Part shown: positions 55,760 to 64,000 of the stretch, piece after piece | Layout of the letters: each line of letters starts with the position of its first letter | Position numbering within the stretch: the first letter of the stretch is position 1 | Source: Nitrospinaceae bacterium | GTDB lineage: Bacteria; Nitrospinota; Nitrospinia; Nitrospinales; Nitrospinaceae | Length of the DNA: 64,000 nt | Direction of reading: 5' to 3' | Assembly (NCBI GenBank): GCA_028278405.1 | Contig: JANQEK010000021.1 | Coordinates: forward strand, 22,140 to 86,139 | Translations under genes and position numbers: made by a program | The notes under the pieces: generated by a model | Told to the model about the DNA's origin: nothing | What the model saw: only the letters and a program-made list of their open reading frames with translations | The model's database searches: none

Positions 55760-57781
55760 ATGGAAAAGCTCAAGCGGTACGTCTTCAAACATTTTGAAAG
55801 TCATTTTATCTTCACGATTTTGGTCAGTGTCACCCTGATCAATCTCTTTATTTATTCCAAAGTCGCATTCCTTAATTTCTATTATCTTCCAATCATGCTC
55901 GCAGGTTATTACCTGGGTCGACGCACAGCGGTGCTGGGCGCATTTTTCACCATTCTCATGGTCTGGGTGTTTGTGTTGGTCGACCTGGACAACTACTACG
56001 CCCAGGAAGAAAAATTCCATTTATATTTCCATCTCACGGTTTGGGCCGGATTTCTGATGTTGGCCGGATGGGTTATCGGTGGATTGAAGGAGAAACTCCG
56101 CTTCACCGACAAACTGCGGGAAGAGCTGGCGCAGGAGAAACAGCTGCTGGATATCACCAACAAACGGTTGAATGATTACAGCACCCAGTTGGAAACGAAA
56201 GTCTCTGAAAGAACCCAGGAGTTGGAGCGGTCCCAGGGAAACGTTGAAACATTAAAAACCCGTGTGGAAGAAGCCTTGTTCTCGGTTATGGATTCCAAAG
56301 TGGCGCGGTTGATGATCGAAGGCAAGCTGCGCAACGAAAAGCGTCAAATTTCTGTTTTATTTTCTGATCTCAAGGACTTTACCGTTTACTCCGAACAAAA
56401 TCCTCCGGAACGAGTGATCAATGAACTGAATGTCTATCTCGGTGAGATGGAAGATTGCATCACTCAGTTTTACGGTCATATCGACAAATACATCGGCGAC
56501 GGGATCATGGTGGAATTTGGAGCGCCTATCAAATACAAGAATCATGCGGTGTTGGCGGTACTGGCGGGCCTCTCCATGCAGGAAAGAATGAAAAAGGTCA
56601 ATACCCAGTGGAAAATGCGGGTCGGCATTGCCACTGGAGTATCTGTGGTCGGCCTCTTGGGATCAAAGCGCAAAAGTTATTCTTGCATCGGTAATACCGC
56701 GAACCTGGCCTCCCGTCTTGAAGAACTATGCGAGCCCGGCGAAGTTTATATTGATCACAACACTTACATGATTGTTCAGCAATACTTTCATGTCAGCCGG
56801 ATTCGATCCGTTTATGGAAAACGGGAAGCGGACAAAATCGTGGAAGCTGAAATCCGCTCTCTCGAAAATCTCCTGAATCAAAATCCCAATGATCTGGAAA
56901 TGCTATTCGCCCTGGGACAGGCTTTCTTCAAAAAACGGGCTGCCAGCGCCGCTATCGAAGTTTTTCAAAAAATACTGAAAATCAACCCGAACCATGTAGA
57001 AGCCCGCGAGTCCTGTCTTGAAGCTGAGAAAAAGAAGGATGAGTTTGAAAAAATTGCGATTCGCGGAAAACAGGAGCGTGTATCAATTTACCGGGTCCTC
57101 GGACTCAAAGATCCTTTGATGGATCGCAACAAAATTCCCCGGTTCTTCTTTGACAAGTATGCTTCAGTCACATCCAAGCTTGAATTACCGATGGATCTGA
57201 TTCATGCCTCCGAGGCGGTCGATGGCACTCTGGGCCACGGGAAAACGGTTGCCCTGATCTCCTACGCCATCGCTGAATCATTGGGTTTGTCGCACAAAGA
57301 GAAGGAAGAACTTTTGATGGCCGGTTATTTACATGATTTGGGGAAAATCATTATTCCTCATGAAATCCGGGGAACCGACCGGCCGTTATCCCAATACGAG
57401 CAGAAATTGGTTCACCAGCACCCCGTAGAAACCACCCGGATGCTCCAGCAGTTGGGTTACAATTCCGAAATACTGCACAGATATGTGAGGAGCCATCACG
57501 AACACTATGATGGATCGGGTTATCCGGATAGGTTAAAAGGAGAGAAAATCCCTCTGGGTTCGCGGATTTTGAGTGTTGCCAACGATTTCGACGTTTTGAC
57601 CAGCAACCGAAAAAATCAGGAAGGAATGAATTTTCAATCCGCCATCAAGGAATTGCAAAAGAAAACCAAGGCGGGCAAATACGATCCGCAATGCGTCTCT
57701 GCCTTGGCTCAGTTGTTGAATCTACAAACCCACCCCTCCCGCGCTCTCGGTTTTAAACGATTTACGACGTTCCGCACTTGA
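55760..57781 (+). CDS. Membrane class III nucleotide cyclase fused to an HD-GYP phosphodiesterase
   Basis: 673 residues. 15-110 is the four-helix sensor domain shared with the two genes at 48 kb, and 112-172 is a coiled coil. 190-345 is a class III cyclase: metal ligands Asp203 (LFSDLKDF) and Asp247 (YIGDGIMVEFG), adenine-selecting Lys243, Asn312 where an Asp is common, and transition-state pair Asn315/Arg319 in NTANLASRLE. About 365-425 is a TPR-like linker (LFALGQAFFKKRAASAAIEVFQ). 480-640 is HD-GYP: GYLHDLGKIIIPHEI (His525-Asp526) and HHEHYDGSGYPDRLKGEKIP, complete for c-di-GMP hydrolysis. One protein could thus make cAMP and destroy c-di-GMP under the same membrane signal. Both activities are predictions. 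Confidence 0.9.
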   Translation: MEKLKRYVFKHFESHFIFTILVSVTLINLFIYSKVAFLNFYYLPIMLAGYYLGRRTAVLGAFFTILMVWVFVLVDLDNYYAQEEKFHLYFHLTVWAGFLMLAGWVIGGLKEKLRFTDKLREELAQEKQLLDITNKRLNDYSTQLETKVSERTQELERSQGNVETLKTRVEEALFSVMDSKVARLMIEGKLRNEKRQISVLFSDLKDFTVYSEQNPPERVINELNVYLGEMEDCITQFYGHIDKYIGDGIMVEFGAPIKYKNHAVLAVLAGLSMQERMKKVNTQWKMRVGIATGVSVVGLLGSKRKSYSCIGNTANLASRLEELCEPGEVYIDHNTYMIVQQYFHVSRIRSVYGKREADKIVEAEIRSLENLLNQNPNDLEMLFALGQAFFKKRAASAAIEVFQKILKINPNHVEARESCLEAEKKKDEFEKIAIRGKQERVSIYRVLGLKDPLMDRNKIPRFFFDKYASVTSKLELPMDLIHASEAVDGTLGHGKTVALISYAIAESLGLSHKEKEELLMAGYLHDLGKIIIPHEIRGTDRPLSQYEQKLVHQHPVETTRMLQQLGYNSEILHRYVRSHHEHYDGSGYPDRLKGEKIPLGSRILSVANDFDVLTSNRKNQEGMNFQSAIKELQKKTKAGKYDPQCVSALAQLLNLQTHPSRALGFKRFTTFRT

Positions 57782-57839
57782 TCCCCACTGAGGACCAGGG
57801 CTTGCCTTTTCCAAACCGGATCAGCAACAAATTTCGCCT

Positions 57840-58391
57840 CTATGCCTGCTCTCGGTGCTTGAACTGGAACCTGCGAACCATCACTGCAAAAACAATCGTA
57901 GCCCCCATAAACACCGTCAGGATCAGTCCATCAACAATCAATACTAAAGAAATAGGAGTATTGAGAAGCAGCCACTCCATCACCTGGTGTAGTCCGACCC
58001 AGGATTCCGGATTCTGCATCCAGGCTCCAAACGCTGTGCCGTCGAAAAGAAAGGTGAACACCATCATGAGAGGCATGGCGTTCCATACTCCATCCTGCAG
58101 CCAATCCACGACCTGATATCCCAAAAGACCGAAACCTGAAAGAAATACCATGAAGCACAGCAACAGTGCGAGCATGCTGAGATTGCCAAACACATAATCC
58201 AGAGCGGTAAAACGCTTGAACAGGAACTTCAGTTCCTTTCGGGTTGCCTCATAGGCGGAAGTCAAACCTTTTTCGAAAACGAAGCGGCATGTTTGCAGGA
58301 CATCCAAAACAAACAGACGGGCGGCCTCCATAGCCCCCAACATTTCTCCAACCCGTTTGGATTCATCATAAGTTTTATCAGTCTGTACCAT
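57840..58391 (-). CDS. Polytopic membrane protein, unknown
   Basis: 183 residues with AAAGGAGAAATT before the ATG. The first 65 residues are an amphipathic, charged helical stretch (DESKRVGEMLGAMEAARLFVLDVLQTCRFVFEKG). Three or four membrane helices follow (LSMLALLLCFMVFLSGFGLLGY; AMPLMMVFTFLFDGTAFGA; ISLVLIVDGLILTVFMGATIVFAVMV), with a basic C-terminus. I recognise no family. It is downstream of the YfiR-like gene on the same strand (180 bases between) and convergent with the cyclase gene. Confidence 0.68.
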   Translation of the reverse strand: MVQTDKTYDESKRVGEMLGAMEAARLFVLDVLQTCRFVFEKGLTSAYEATRKELKFLFKRFTALDYVFGNLSMLALLLCFMVFLSGFGLLGYQVVDWLQDGVWNAMPLMMVFTFLFDGTAFGAWMQNPESWVGLHQVMEWLLLNTPISLVLIVDGLILTVFMGATIVFAVMVRRFQFKHREQA

Positions 58392-58571
58392 AATTTCTCC
58401 TTTCCGGTTCAGAACTTTCGACCACTCGTTTCACGAAACCGATGGAAGATAAAGATTCATTACCAGCCTACTCCCGGCCTCGGGGGTAAGTCAAATAATC
58501 TCTCCTACTATTAGGATGAATCGGGAAAGGGCAGGATTCTTTAATTCACGGAATAGCTAACTTCCCAATAA

Positions 58572-59174
58572 TTAATCACATTTGGAATTGACGATTCGGG
58601 CCAGGCGAAGCAGCTTGGAACTGATCTTTAATTTTTCCCGATGGGCAACCTCAACATTAACTTCGAACCGGACTTTGCCGCCTTGCAGGTAAAAATTAAT
58701 GGCTCCACATTCTTCGGCAAAACCGGGCATGTCCCCGATGGTCAAAATGCCGGTGTTTTTCAGGGTGTCGAGGACGGACCGCAATTGTCCAATTTCGGAA
58801 GGGTTCACAAAAATAATGTGATATTGAATGATTTCACTTAAATCCTCAACTTTGGAAATCTCCAAAACTCTGCCTTTTACTTTTTTGCCGTTTAAATTCA
58901 TCAAAGGATTGTCGATTGGGCCCGCACCCAGAATACCGATCTGGAGAGAAGAGTCTTCCGTTTCGAACGCATCCGACGGCCAGTCAATAAACTGGGTAAA
59001 GTTATGGACAAACGCCGCTTTGACTTCATACTCCACTTCAGCGGCATAGACGGATTCCTCTGCTAAAACCTGGCCCACCATCGGCTCACACCAGATCCAG
59101 AACAATAATCCGTGCACAATCAAATGTAGCGACAATCTAATATTCAAAACATACCTGAATGAAAAACATCCCAT
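58572..59174 (-). CDS. YfiR-like periplasmic protein (DUF4154)
   Basis: 200 residues from the ATG at 59174, which shares one base with the TonB receptor stop (TAATG); a longer reading into the receptor gene is a shadow. The signal peptide ends near VLAEES, and the mature part starts EYEVKAAFVHNFTQFIDWPS, the hallmark of the YfiR/DUF4154 family. LQIGILGAGPIDNPL, IIFVNPSE, TLKNTGILTIGD and INFYLQGGKVRFEVN follow. In Pseudomonas YfiR binds and silences the diguanylate cyclase YfiN. Many bacteria instead encode YfiR-like proteins directly after TonB receptors, as here, with unclear role. No GGDEF gene is present in the window. Confidence 0.85.
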   Translation of the reverse strand: MGCFSFRYVLNIRLSLHLIVHGLLFWIWCEPMVGQVLAEESVYAAEVEYEVKAAFVHNFTQFIDWPSDAFETEDSSLQIGILGAGPIDNPLMNLNGKKVKGRVLEISKVEDLSEIIQYHIIFVNPSEIGQLRSVLDTLKNTGILTIGDMPGFAEECGAINFYLQGGKVRFEVNVEVAHREKLKISSKLLRLARIVNSKCD

Positions 59175-61186
59175 TAATAACGCAAAGTGAATTTTCCGTA
59201 GACACTGCGCGGAACCAATGCCGGCTGAATACCTCCGGCAAATCCTAAAAATTCCTGATGGTTCGATTCCAATAAGTTCTGGCCGGTCACGCTGAGTTCC
59301 ACACGGTCTGACGCATGCCATCCCAATCGCAAATCCAACCGAACGTATTCTTCGATACCCAAATCCGGCAGTTCATCCACATAATTGAGTGCCGTATCCA
59401 ATTCCCAACCGTTCGGTAAATCCAGATAAGATCGGAAATTAACCTGGAACTGAGGGCTGCTCCCGTTTGCCGCGGTCGCAGTTGGGTCTTGACTGGCAGG
59501 ATCCAGAAACAAATCCAGTTCGAACCACGTGAACGCTGCTTTGACTCGCCAGAAATCAAACACGTCCCAGGTGGAAGCCACCTCGATACCCCAGGCTTCT
59601 CCTTTCATCAAATTCTGGTTTTGGGAAGTAATAAAAAAGGGTGCGGAAGGAGTAATCGGTTCTTGTGTTAACAAGTCGTTATATACGTTGTAAAAAGTTG
59701 CGATATCGAAAAACAAATGTTTTGTGGACTTCACCCGGTAACCCAGTTCATACGCCAACAGATTTTCAGATTTCAACTCTGTGTTTCCCATCAGTTGAAC
59801 CGTGTTGGGTCCCAAGGTCAAAAAGTTCAGAGTAAAACTATCCTCCAAGCGCGATGGCGTCCGCACGGCACGCGAAGCTGAAGCCCAGACTGTATGCTTG
59901 TCACTGGGAGTCCACAACAAACGTCCGCTCGGTTGAATCTCCCAGCCCGAAAATGTGTTGTATCCAAGCTTGGTTCCTACGGTAAATTTGAGCTGATCGG
60001 GGACCAGGGTTATCTGGTCCTGAATAAATGCGTTGCCGAAATAATTGGTATCCGACATGGGGTTAAAGGAAAGTGCGAAGCTGCTTTCCAATTCATCTAT
60101 AATCACCCGATTGTTGAATCCCCAAACCAGATCATGACGGTTGCTTAATGCAAACCGGTGTTGAACATCCAAATCGAGAATATCGATGTATTGACTGAAT
60201 ACCGGTCCTTTACGGTCTTCCTGGTTATAATAAAATTGAACTTTTAGATTCGACTGATCAGAAAATTGACGGCTCCAGCGTGTGAGAAGATTAGCTCCTT
60301 TAACATCTTCGCTTTCATTGACCACAGCGGAAACGGCTGGGGCAAGCACCGTAAAGCGTCTCGAATTGGACTCGCCATTATAGATGTCTCCCTGGAAGGT
60401 CAATTCGCTGTTTTCGGACAGATTCCAGTCCACCCTGAACCCCCCGCGGATAGCGGTCCAGTCGTCATTGCTATCCATACCGCTGGGATGTTCGAATGAA
60501 TCGCGATTAAACCATTTGCCGTACACCCTGTAATGAGCGTTCTCACCTAATTTGTTTCCATACCTCAAGGTAGTGAATCCTTGCTCCACATTGCCGCCCC
60601 CGCCGGAAACCAGGCTGCCTTGGGTGCGACTGGCTTTCTTTGTGATAATGTTGATCACCCCGTTGACGGCATTCACACCCCATACGGTGGCACCGGGACC
60701 GCGAATCACCTCGATGCGATCAATATCTTCCAACGCTGTGTCCTGAGTGTCCCAGAAGGTTCCGGAAAAAAGCCCCGTATAAACACTGCGCCCGTCGATC
60801 AGCACCAACAGTTTACGGGCAAACAAGTTGTTAAAACCGCGAATACTCACCGCCCATTTATTGCTGTCCACACGAGCCACTTCCACACCAGGCACCATGC
60901 GCAGAACTTCGGGGATCTGAGTGGCACCAGAACGACGGATATCTTCCTGGGTAATCACAAACACAGCCGCAGGTGCTTGTTTCATTCTCTCCGGCTTCTT
61001 CGATACCGAAGTCACTTGGATTTCCATCAGCTCTTCAAGAGTCAGCCGGGTCAGATCATCGGGAACATTTTTCAGGGTTGTTGAATAGGATTGAGCAGGA
61101 ATGAAAACTCCAAGCAGGAGCCCAAAGAAAACCCCAAAAAAATGTGATGGAATCTTACGCTCTTTAGACCGCTTCAAAGTGACCAT
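59174..61186 (-). CDS. TonB-dependent outer-membrane receptor
   Basis: 670 residues. After the signal peptide (1-36) an extra stretch TLEELMEIQVTSVSKKPERMKQAPAAVFVI leads to the plug (about 65-175: IRRSGATQIPEVLRMVPGVEVARVDSNKWAVSIRGFNNLFARKLLVLIDGRSVYTG, IEVIRGPGATVWGVNAVNGVINIITKKA). The 22-strand barrel fills the rest and ends YGKFTLRY. The plug is of the BtuB/FepA-like group with the LxxLxxLsleeLmxIeVtSvsKk opening common in receptors coupled to YfiR genes. The ligand is unknown; no metal, cobalamin or sugar uptake gene is adjacent. It is transcribed from the AT-rich divergent region 61187-61409. Confidence 0.92.
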   Translation of the reverse strand: MVTLKRSKERKIPSHFFGVFFGLLLGVFIPAQSYSTTLKNVPDDLTRLTLEELMEIQVTSVSKKPERMKQAPAAVFVITQEDIRRSGATQIPEVLRMVPGVEVARVDSNKWAVSIRGFNNLFARKLLVLIDGRSVYTGLFSGTFWDTQDTALEDIDRIEVIRGPGATVWGVNAVNGVINIITKKASRTQGSLVSGGGGNVEQGFTTLRYGNKLGENAHYRVYGKWFNRDSFEHPSGMDSNDDWTAIRGGFRVDWNLSENSELTFQGDIYNGESNSRRFTVLAPAVSAVVNESEDVKGANLLTRWSRQFSDQSNLKVQFYYNQEDRKGPVFSQYIDILDLDVQHRFALSNRHDLVWGFNNRVIIDELESSFALSFNPMSDTNYFGNAFIQDQITLVPDQLKFTVGTKLGYNTFSGWEIQPSGRLLWTPSDKHTVWASASRAVRTPSRLEDSFTLNFLTLGPNTVQLMGNTELKSENLLAYELGYRVKSTKHLFFDIATFYNVYNDLLTQEPITPSAPFFITSQNQNLMKGEAWGIEVASTWDVFDFWRVKAAFTWFELDLFLDPASQDPTATAANGSSPQFQVNFRSYLDLPNGWELDTALNYVDELPDLGIEEYVRLDLRLGWHASDRVELSVTGQNLLESNHQEFLGFAGGIQPALVPRSVYGKFTLRY

Positions 61187-61409
61187 TTTTACACCCTGAA
61201 AAAATTTAATAAGAGCTTGAATATAAAGGGAATACTTCTTATATAATTAGGATCACCGATAATATCCCAAAGCTCAACTAAAATGGGTAAAAATCGGGAT
61301 GGAAATCATTTTTTGCAAAATCACAGCTTATAATGTTTGCGGTCGATCTCATGAGCTGGCGGAAAGCGATCCCATCAGTTTCGATATTCAATTTCAAGCG
61401 GGAGGATCA

Positions 61410-62162
61410 GTGACACGATATCTCAACTTAATGCGGAACATCTCCAATTGGAGTCTTTACCTGGGAATCAAGTTCGGTTTTACCAAACCGGATCCGATCC
61501 ATTTCACCACCCGGACCGGGGTGGTGGTCGAAGTTCCCCGACGATTGCTGCAAACTTTCAAGGAAGTATTTATGGACGAGTGTTATATGAATGGACTCCA
61601 AAGAACTGTTCCCAAAGGGGGATCTGTGATTGACATCGGGGCCAATGCAGGATTTTTTTCACTGTTCGCCGCTTCCCGTTTCGACCAACCGCGCATTTTC
61701 AGCTATGAACCTATTCCTGTCAATTTCAAACAACTGGAACAGAACCGTCAATTGAACACCGCGTACGACATTCATCCTCATCAAAACGCGGTTGCGGGAA
61801 AGGCGGGAGAAATCACCCTGACCTTCGATCCCAGTGATTCTTTCACAACCAGCGCTTCGATGACCCGCAAACAGGAAGGCGGAGAAATTCAGGTTCGATG
61901 TGTCACCCTGCAGGATATTTTTGATAAGTATAAACTGGACAAGTGTGATTTTTTGAAAATGGATTGCGAAGGCGCCGAGTACGATATTTTCTATAATTGC
62001 TCCGATGATATCCTGTCGCGTATCGATCAAATTGCCATGGAAGTTCACAAAGGTCCGGAACCGAGACATGACATGGATTCCCTCGAGCAGTTTTTCAAAC
62101 ATCATGGATTCAGAACCCAGCGCCGTCCCGTCGACATGCTCTGGGCCTGGAAACCCAATTAG
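61410..62162 (+). CDS. FkbM-family methyltransferase
   Basis: 250 residues from a GTG at 61410 with GGAGG just before it; an in-frame ATG at 61299 gives 287 residues but has no good site and adds an unlikely N-terminus. The SAM motif is VIDIGANAGFFSLFAASRF, then FSYEPIPVNFKQLEQN and FLKMDCEGAEYDIF, the typical FkbM set. Such enzymes O-methylate sugars, lipids or other small molecules and often sit with surface polysaccharide genes; none are nearby. Sixteen bases separate it from the next gene. Confidence 0.88.
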   Translation: MTRYLNLMRNISNWSLYLGIKFGFTKPDPIHFTTRTGVVVEVPRRLLQTFKEVFMDECYMNGLQRTVPKGGSVIDIGANAGFFSLFAASRFDQPRIFSYEPIPVNFKQLEQNRQLNTAYDIHPHQNAVAGKAGEITLTFDPSDSFTTSASMTRKQEGGEIQVRCVTLQDIFDKYKLDKCDFLKMDCEGAEYDIFYNCSDDILSRIDQIAMEVHKGPEPRHDMDSLEQFFKHHGFRTQRRPVDMLWAWKPN

Positions 62163-62178
62163 CGGATGATGGGTTGCG

Positions 62179-62607
62179 ATGCGATTATGGTCGATTCATC
62201 CAAAATACCTGGATGCCAAGGGTCTGGTAGCCCTTTGGCGGGAAGCTCTCCTGGCTCAGAAAGTATTGTCAGGTCAAACCCGAGGCTACACCCGCCACCC
62301 GCAATTGATCCGGTTTCGGGAAAGCTCCAACCCGAAAAAGTTGATGTCTCTTTATCTTTATTTTATTTATGAAGAAGCGCATCGACGAAATTATCAATTT
62401 GACAAAAATAAAATCAATAGCAAGCCTCGTCCAGGAATTCAGCTCGTCGTCACGCGTGGGCAAATACAATTTGAAAAAGATCATCTGCTGAATAAACTTA
62501 AGACCCGCGATTTAGAAAACTTTGAAAAACTTTTGAAGGTTAAACGAATGCAACCTCATTCTCTGTTTCGAGTTGTTCCAGGAGAACGGGAACACTGGGA
62601 ACGTTAA
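62179..62607 (+). CDS. Pyrimidine-dimer DNA glycosylase-like protein
   Basis: 142 residues. The start MRLWSIHPKYLDAKGLVALWREALLAQKVL is the signature of the PF03013 (endonuclease V/Pdg) family found in many bacteria and phage T4. Arg21-Glu22 correspond to T4 Arg22-Glu23, where the Glu is catalytic. The N-terminal Thr nucleophile of T4 is not kept (Arg2 here), a feature of the bacterial branch, so glycosylase activity is uncertain. SLYLYFIYEEAHRRNYQFD and a basic C-terminal half follow. It would act on UV-damaged DNA. It lies in a tight run with the FkbM and ABC genes with no obvious functional tie. Confidence 0.78.
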   Translation: MRLWSIHPKYLDAKGLVALWREALLAQKVLSGQTRGYTRHPQLIRFRESSNPKKLMSLYLYFIYEEAHRRNYQFDKNKINSKPRPGIQLVVTRGQIQFEKDHLLNKLKTRDLENFEKLLKVKRMQPHSLFRVVPGEREHWER

Positions 62608-62637
62608 TTCACCTTCATGTTGACTGATAGAGGTCTC

Positions 62638-63705
62638 ATGGTTCGGTTGGAAGATGTCACCAAATCGTTTGGTTCCAGGAAGGTTCTTGAGAATTGCTCC
62701 TTGGAAATCGAAGAAGGCGAGCGGTTTGTTCTTCTTGGAAAAAGCGGATGTGGCAAAACCACGATGCTCCGGCTGATTGCAGGATTTGATCCACCGGATC
62801 GGGGTCGCATTCTGATTGACGGACAGGAAGTCGATGCGCTGCCTGTCGAACAGCGTCCGGTAGGCTTCATCTTCCAAAGGCACGCGCTGTTTCCTCATAT
62901 GAATGTCTACGACAATATCGCCGTCGGCCCCAGGGTGCGGGGCGTCTCGGAATCGGAAATCGCCCATCAGATCGATGAGCTGCTGGAAATTACCCGCCTC
63001 ACCGAACTGCGTCACGCCTGGCCGGGCCGGCTGAGCGGGGGCGAATCCCAACGGGTGGCACTGGCGCGGGCCATTATCAACAAACCCAAGGTCCTCTTAC
63101 TGGACGAACCCCTATCGGCGCTTGATGAAAGCCTCCGCCAGAACCTGCGCGAGGAATTGATAGATATTCAACGCGCTTTCGGTATCACCTTCCTCTTCGT
63201 CACGCACGATCAGGAAGAAGCGATGAGCCTGGCCGACCGCATGAGTATTCTGGAGGGCGGCAGTCTTCTGCAGGTGGGTTCTCCGCAAACGCTTTACGAT
63301 CAACCGACAGATCCTTTCACCGCTTCATTTTTGGGAGAAGTCAACCGCCTGGAAGCCACTGTACTCCGGCAAACGGGTAATCAAGTGACTCTTGAACTCC
63401 AGGAAGGAGAAGTACTCATCGCTTTATCCAAAATGACTTATCCAAAAGGCACAAAGCTGAACTGCTATATACGACCGGAACGACTGTTACTGACGGATAC
63501 TGAAACAGACGATGCAGTCAATCGACTCGATGTCAAAGTGATGCAGAAGCTGTTTTTCGGCAACCGATTTCAATACCGGGTACAATTAAAAAACGAACGT
63601 GTTCTCAATGTTCAAGTCCCCTATGGCGAAAGAGCTGGCTGGGATAAGGGCGATTTGCTTTCAGTGATCTTTAAGCACCAAGATGTATATTTGTTCACTC
63701 CATAA
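62638..63705 (+). CDS. ABC transporter ATP-binding protein with TOBE domain (PotA/FbpC type)
   Basis: 355 residues from the ATG at 62638, preceded by AGAGGT; an ATG seven codons upstream has no site. Walker A LLGKSGCGKTT, Q-loop FIFQRHALFPHMNVYDNIAV, signature RLSGGESQRVALARAI, Walker B VLLLDEPLSALDE and VTHDQEEAMSLADRM are complete. Residues 240-355 form an OB-fold TOBE domain (YIRPERLLL; FFGNRFQYRVQL). This type normally serves spermidine, iron or sulfate uptake, yet the next gene encodes a family 3 amino-acid-type binding lipoprotein 14 bases on. Permease genes must lie beyond the right edge. Confidence 0.9.
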   Translation: MVRLEDVTKSFGSRKVLENCSLEIEEGERFVLLGKSGCGKTTMLRLIAGFDPPDRGRILIDGQEVDALPVEQRPVGFIFQRHALFPHMNVYDNIAVGPRVRGVSESEIAHQIDELLEITRLTELRHAWPGRLSGGESQRVALARAIINKPKVLLLDEPLSALDESLRQNLREELIDIQRAFGITFLFVTHDQEEAMSLADRMSILEGGSLLQVGSPQTLYDQPTDPFTASFLGEVNRLEATVLRQTGNQVTLELQEGEVLIALSKMTYPKGTKLNCYIRPERLLLTDTETDDAVNRLDVKVMQKLFFGNRFQYRVQLKNERVLNVQVPYGERAGWDKGDLLSVIFKHQDVYLFTP

Positions 63706-63719
63706 CCGGAAAATATTTT

Positions 63720-64000
63720 ATGTTTCGAAACCAATCCTTTTTTAACTCCTGGCGTTTATTGTTGTTGATGATTTTTCTGGTCCTGTTGTCAGCCTGTGAT
63801 TCCGGCAACGTTCCAAAAAAAATAACGGTTGCAACCGACGCGACTCTGGTTCCTATGTCGTTCATGAACGACCAGAGTCAGATCGACGGATTCGACCGGG
63901 CTCTGATGGAAGCGGTTGCCAAAGAAGCCAGCCTGGAGCTGGAAATGGTTAATGTGGAGTGGGCGGGTCTGTTGGGCGGTTTGACCACCGGAAAGTACGA
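63720..64000 (+). CDS. Family 3 solute-binding lipoprotein, N-terminal part (runs off the right edge)
   Basis: 93 codons are present. The signal peptide (basic start, LLLLMIFLVLLSAC) ends in a lipobox with Cys26. The mature part KITVATDATLVPMSFMNDQSQIDGFDRALMEAVAKEASLELEMVNVEWAGLLGGLTTGKY is the first lobe of a SBP_bac_3 domain, which binds amino acids or related polar compounds. The ATG is 14 bases after the ABC ATPase gene, so the two are one operon. The ligand is unknown. Confidence 0.88.
   Translation, partial: MFRNQSFFNSWRLLLLMIFLVLLSACDSGNVPKKITVATDATLVPMSFMNDQSQIDGFDRALMEAVAKEASLELEMVNVEWAGLLGGLTTGKY

Noticed and set aside
57778..58116. 112-residue plus-strand reading frame after the cyclase gene
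   Set aside because: It lies opposite the 57840-58391 membrane protein, which has a strong ribosome site and plausible helices; the plus frame has none.
58572..59321. Longer version of the YfiR-like gene with 49 extra N-terminal residues
   Set aside because: The extra part is the shadow of the TonB receptor 3' end and would hide the signal peptide that begins at the ATG at 59174.

Overview
The window is a typical Gram-negative, LPS-making chromosome segment at roughly 50% G+C: a lipid A cluster using the LpxI hydrolase, BamA, a TonB receptor and several lipoproteins. The mix of LpxI, ClpC, citramalate synthase, cobalamin-dependent MetH, GlnE/GlnB control of glutamine synthetase, a GH57 branching enzyme and a cytochrome P460 would fit Nitrospinota (Nitrospina-like nitrite oxidisers) or a deltaproteobacterial relative. 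That assignment is inference from gene content; no rRNA, tRNA, CRISPR array, prophage or insertion sequence was seen.

Layout. 1-3.2 kb: M48 peptidase start, a YjgN-type membrane protein and a small paralogue of its N-terminal domain, then a metallo-beta-lactamase-fold hydrolase. 3.4-5.8 kb: DUF4912 protein coupled to a GH57 glucan branching enzyme. 6-7.7 kb: DUF2235 hydrolase with a LecA-like tail, and a secreted hypothetical. 7.7-9 kb: MarR regulator and cytochrome P460 linked by three copies of one operator. 9.1-13.2 kb: a degenerate ApgM-family protein, lysC and cimA (aspartate/isoleucine precursor supply). 13.2-18.4 kb: glnB, glnA, glnE. 18.7-26.8 kb: envelope cluster bamA-skp-fabZ-lpxA-Gfo/Idh-lpxI-lpxB-DUF374 acyltransferase. 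27-33.3 kb: clpC and metH. 33.5-42.4 kb: accessory stretch with a sugar dehydrogenase-like protein, TPR and SUMF1 lipoproteins, a solo ParB-like protein, unknown proteins, a cysteine-dioxygenase/methyltransferase fusion and a split zinc-ribbon membrane protein. 42.4-48 kb: uvrC, an amino-acid ABC transporter and an NSS symporter. 48-58 kb: signalling region with purM, gdhA, yjbQ and TPR genes between. 58.5-61.2 kb: YfiR-like protein and TonB receptor. 61.4-64 kb: FkbM methyltransferase, pyrimidine-dimer glycosylase-like protein, ABC ATPase and the start of a solute-binding lipoprotein.

The most notable system is in the signalling region. Three genes (48121, 48813, 55760) share a four-helix membrane input domain joined to nothing, to a histidine kinase, and to a class III nucleotide cyclase plus HD-GYP phosphodiesterase. 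All three have an inverted repeat of the form (T/A)TACA-N11-TGTA(A/T) at the promoter. The last protein could couple cAMP synthesis to c-di-GMP breakdown. The second notable system is the MarR-P460 pair, with a cysteine-rich regulator tail and operators bracketing a strong promoter. The third is the ApgM-family protein beside aspartokinase, which has lost nearly all expected catalytic and metal-binding residues.
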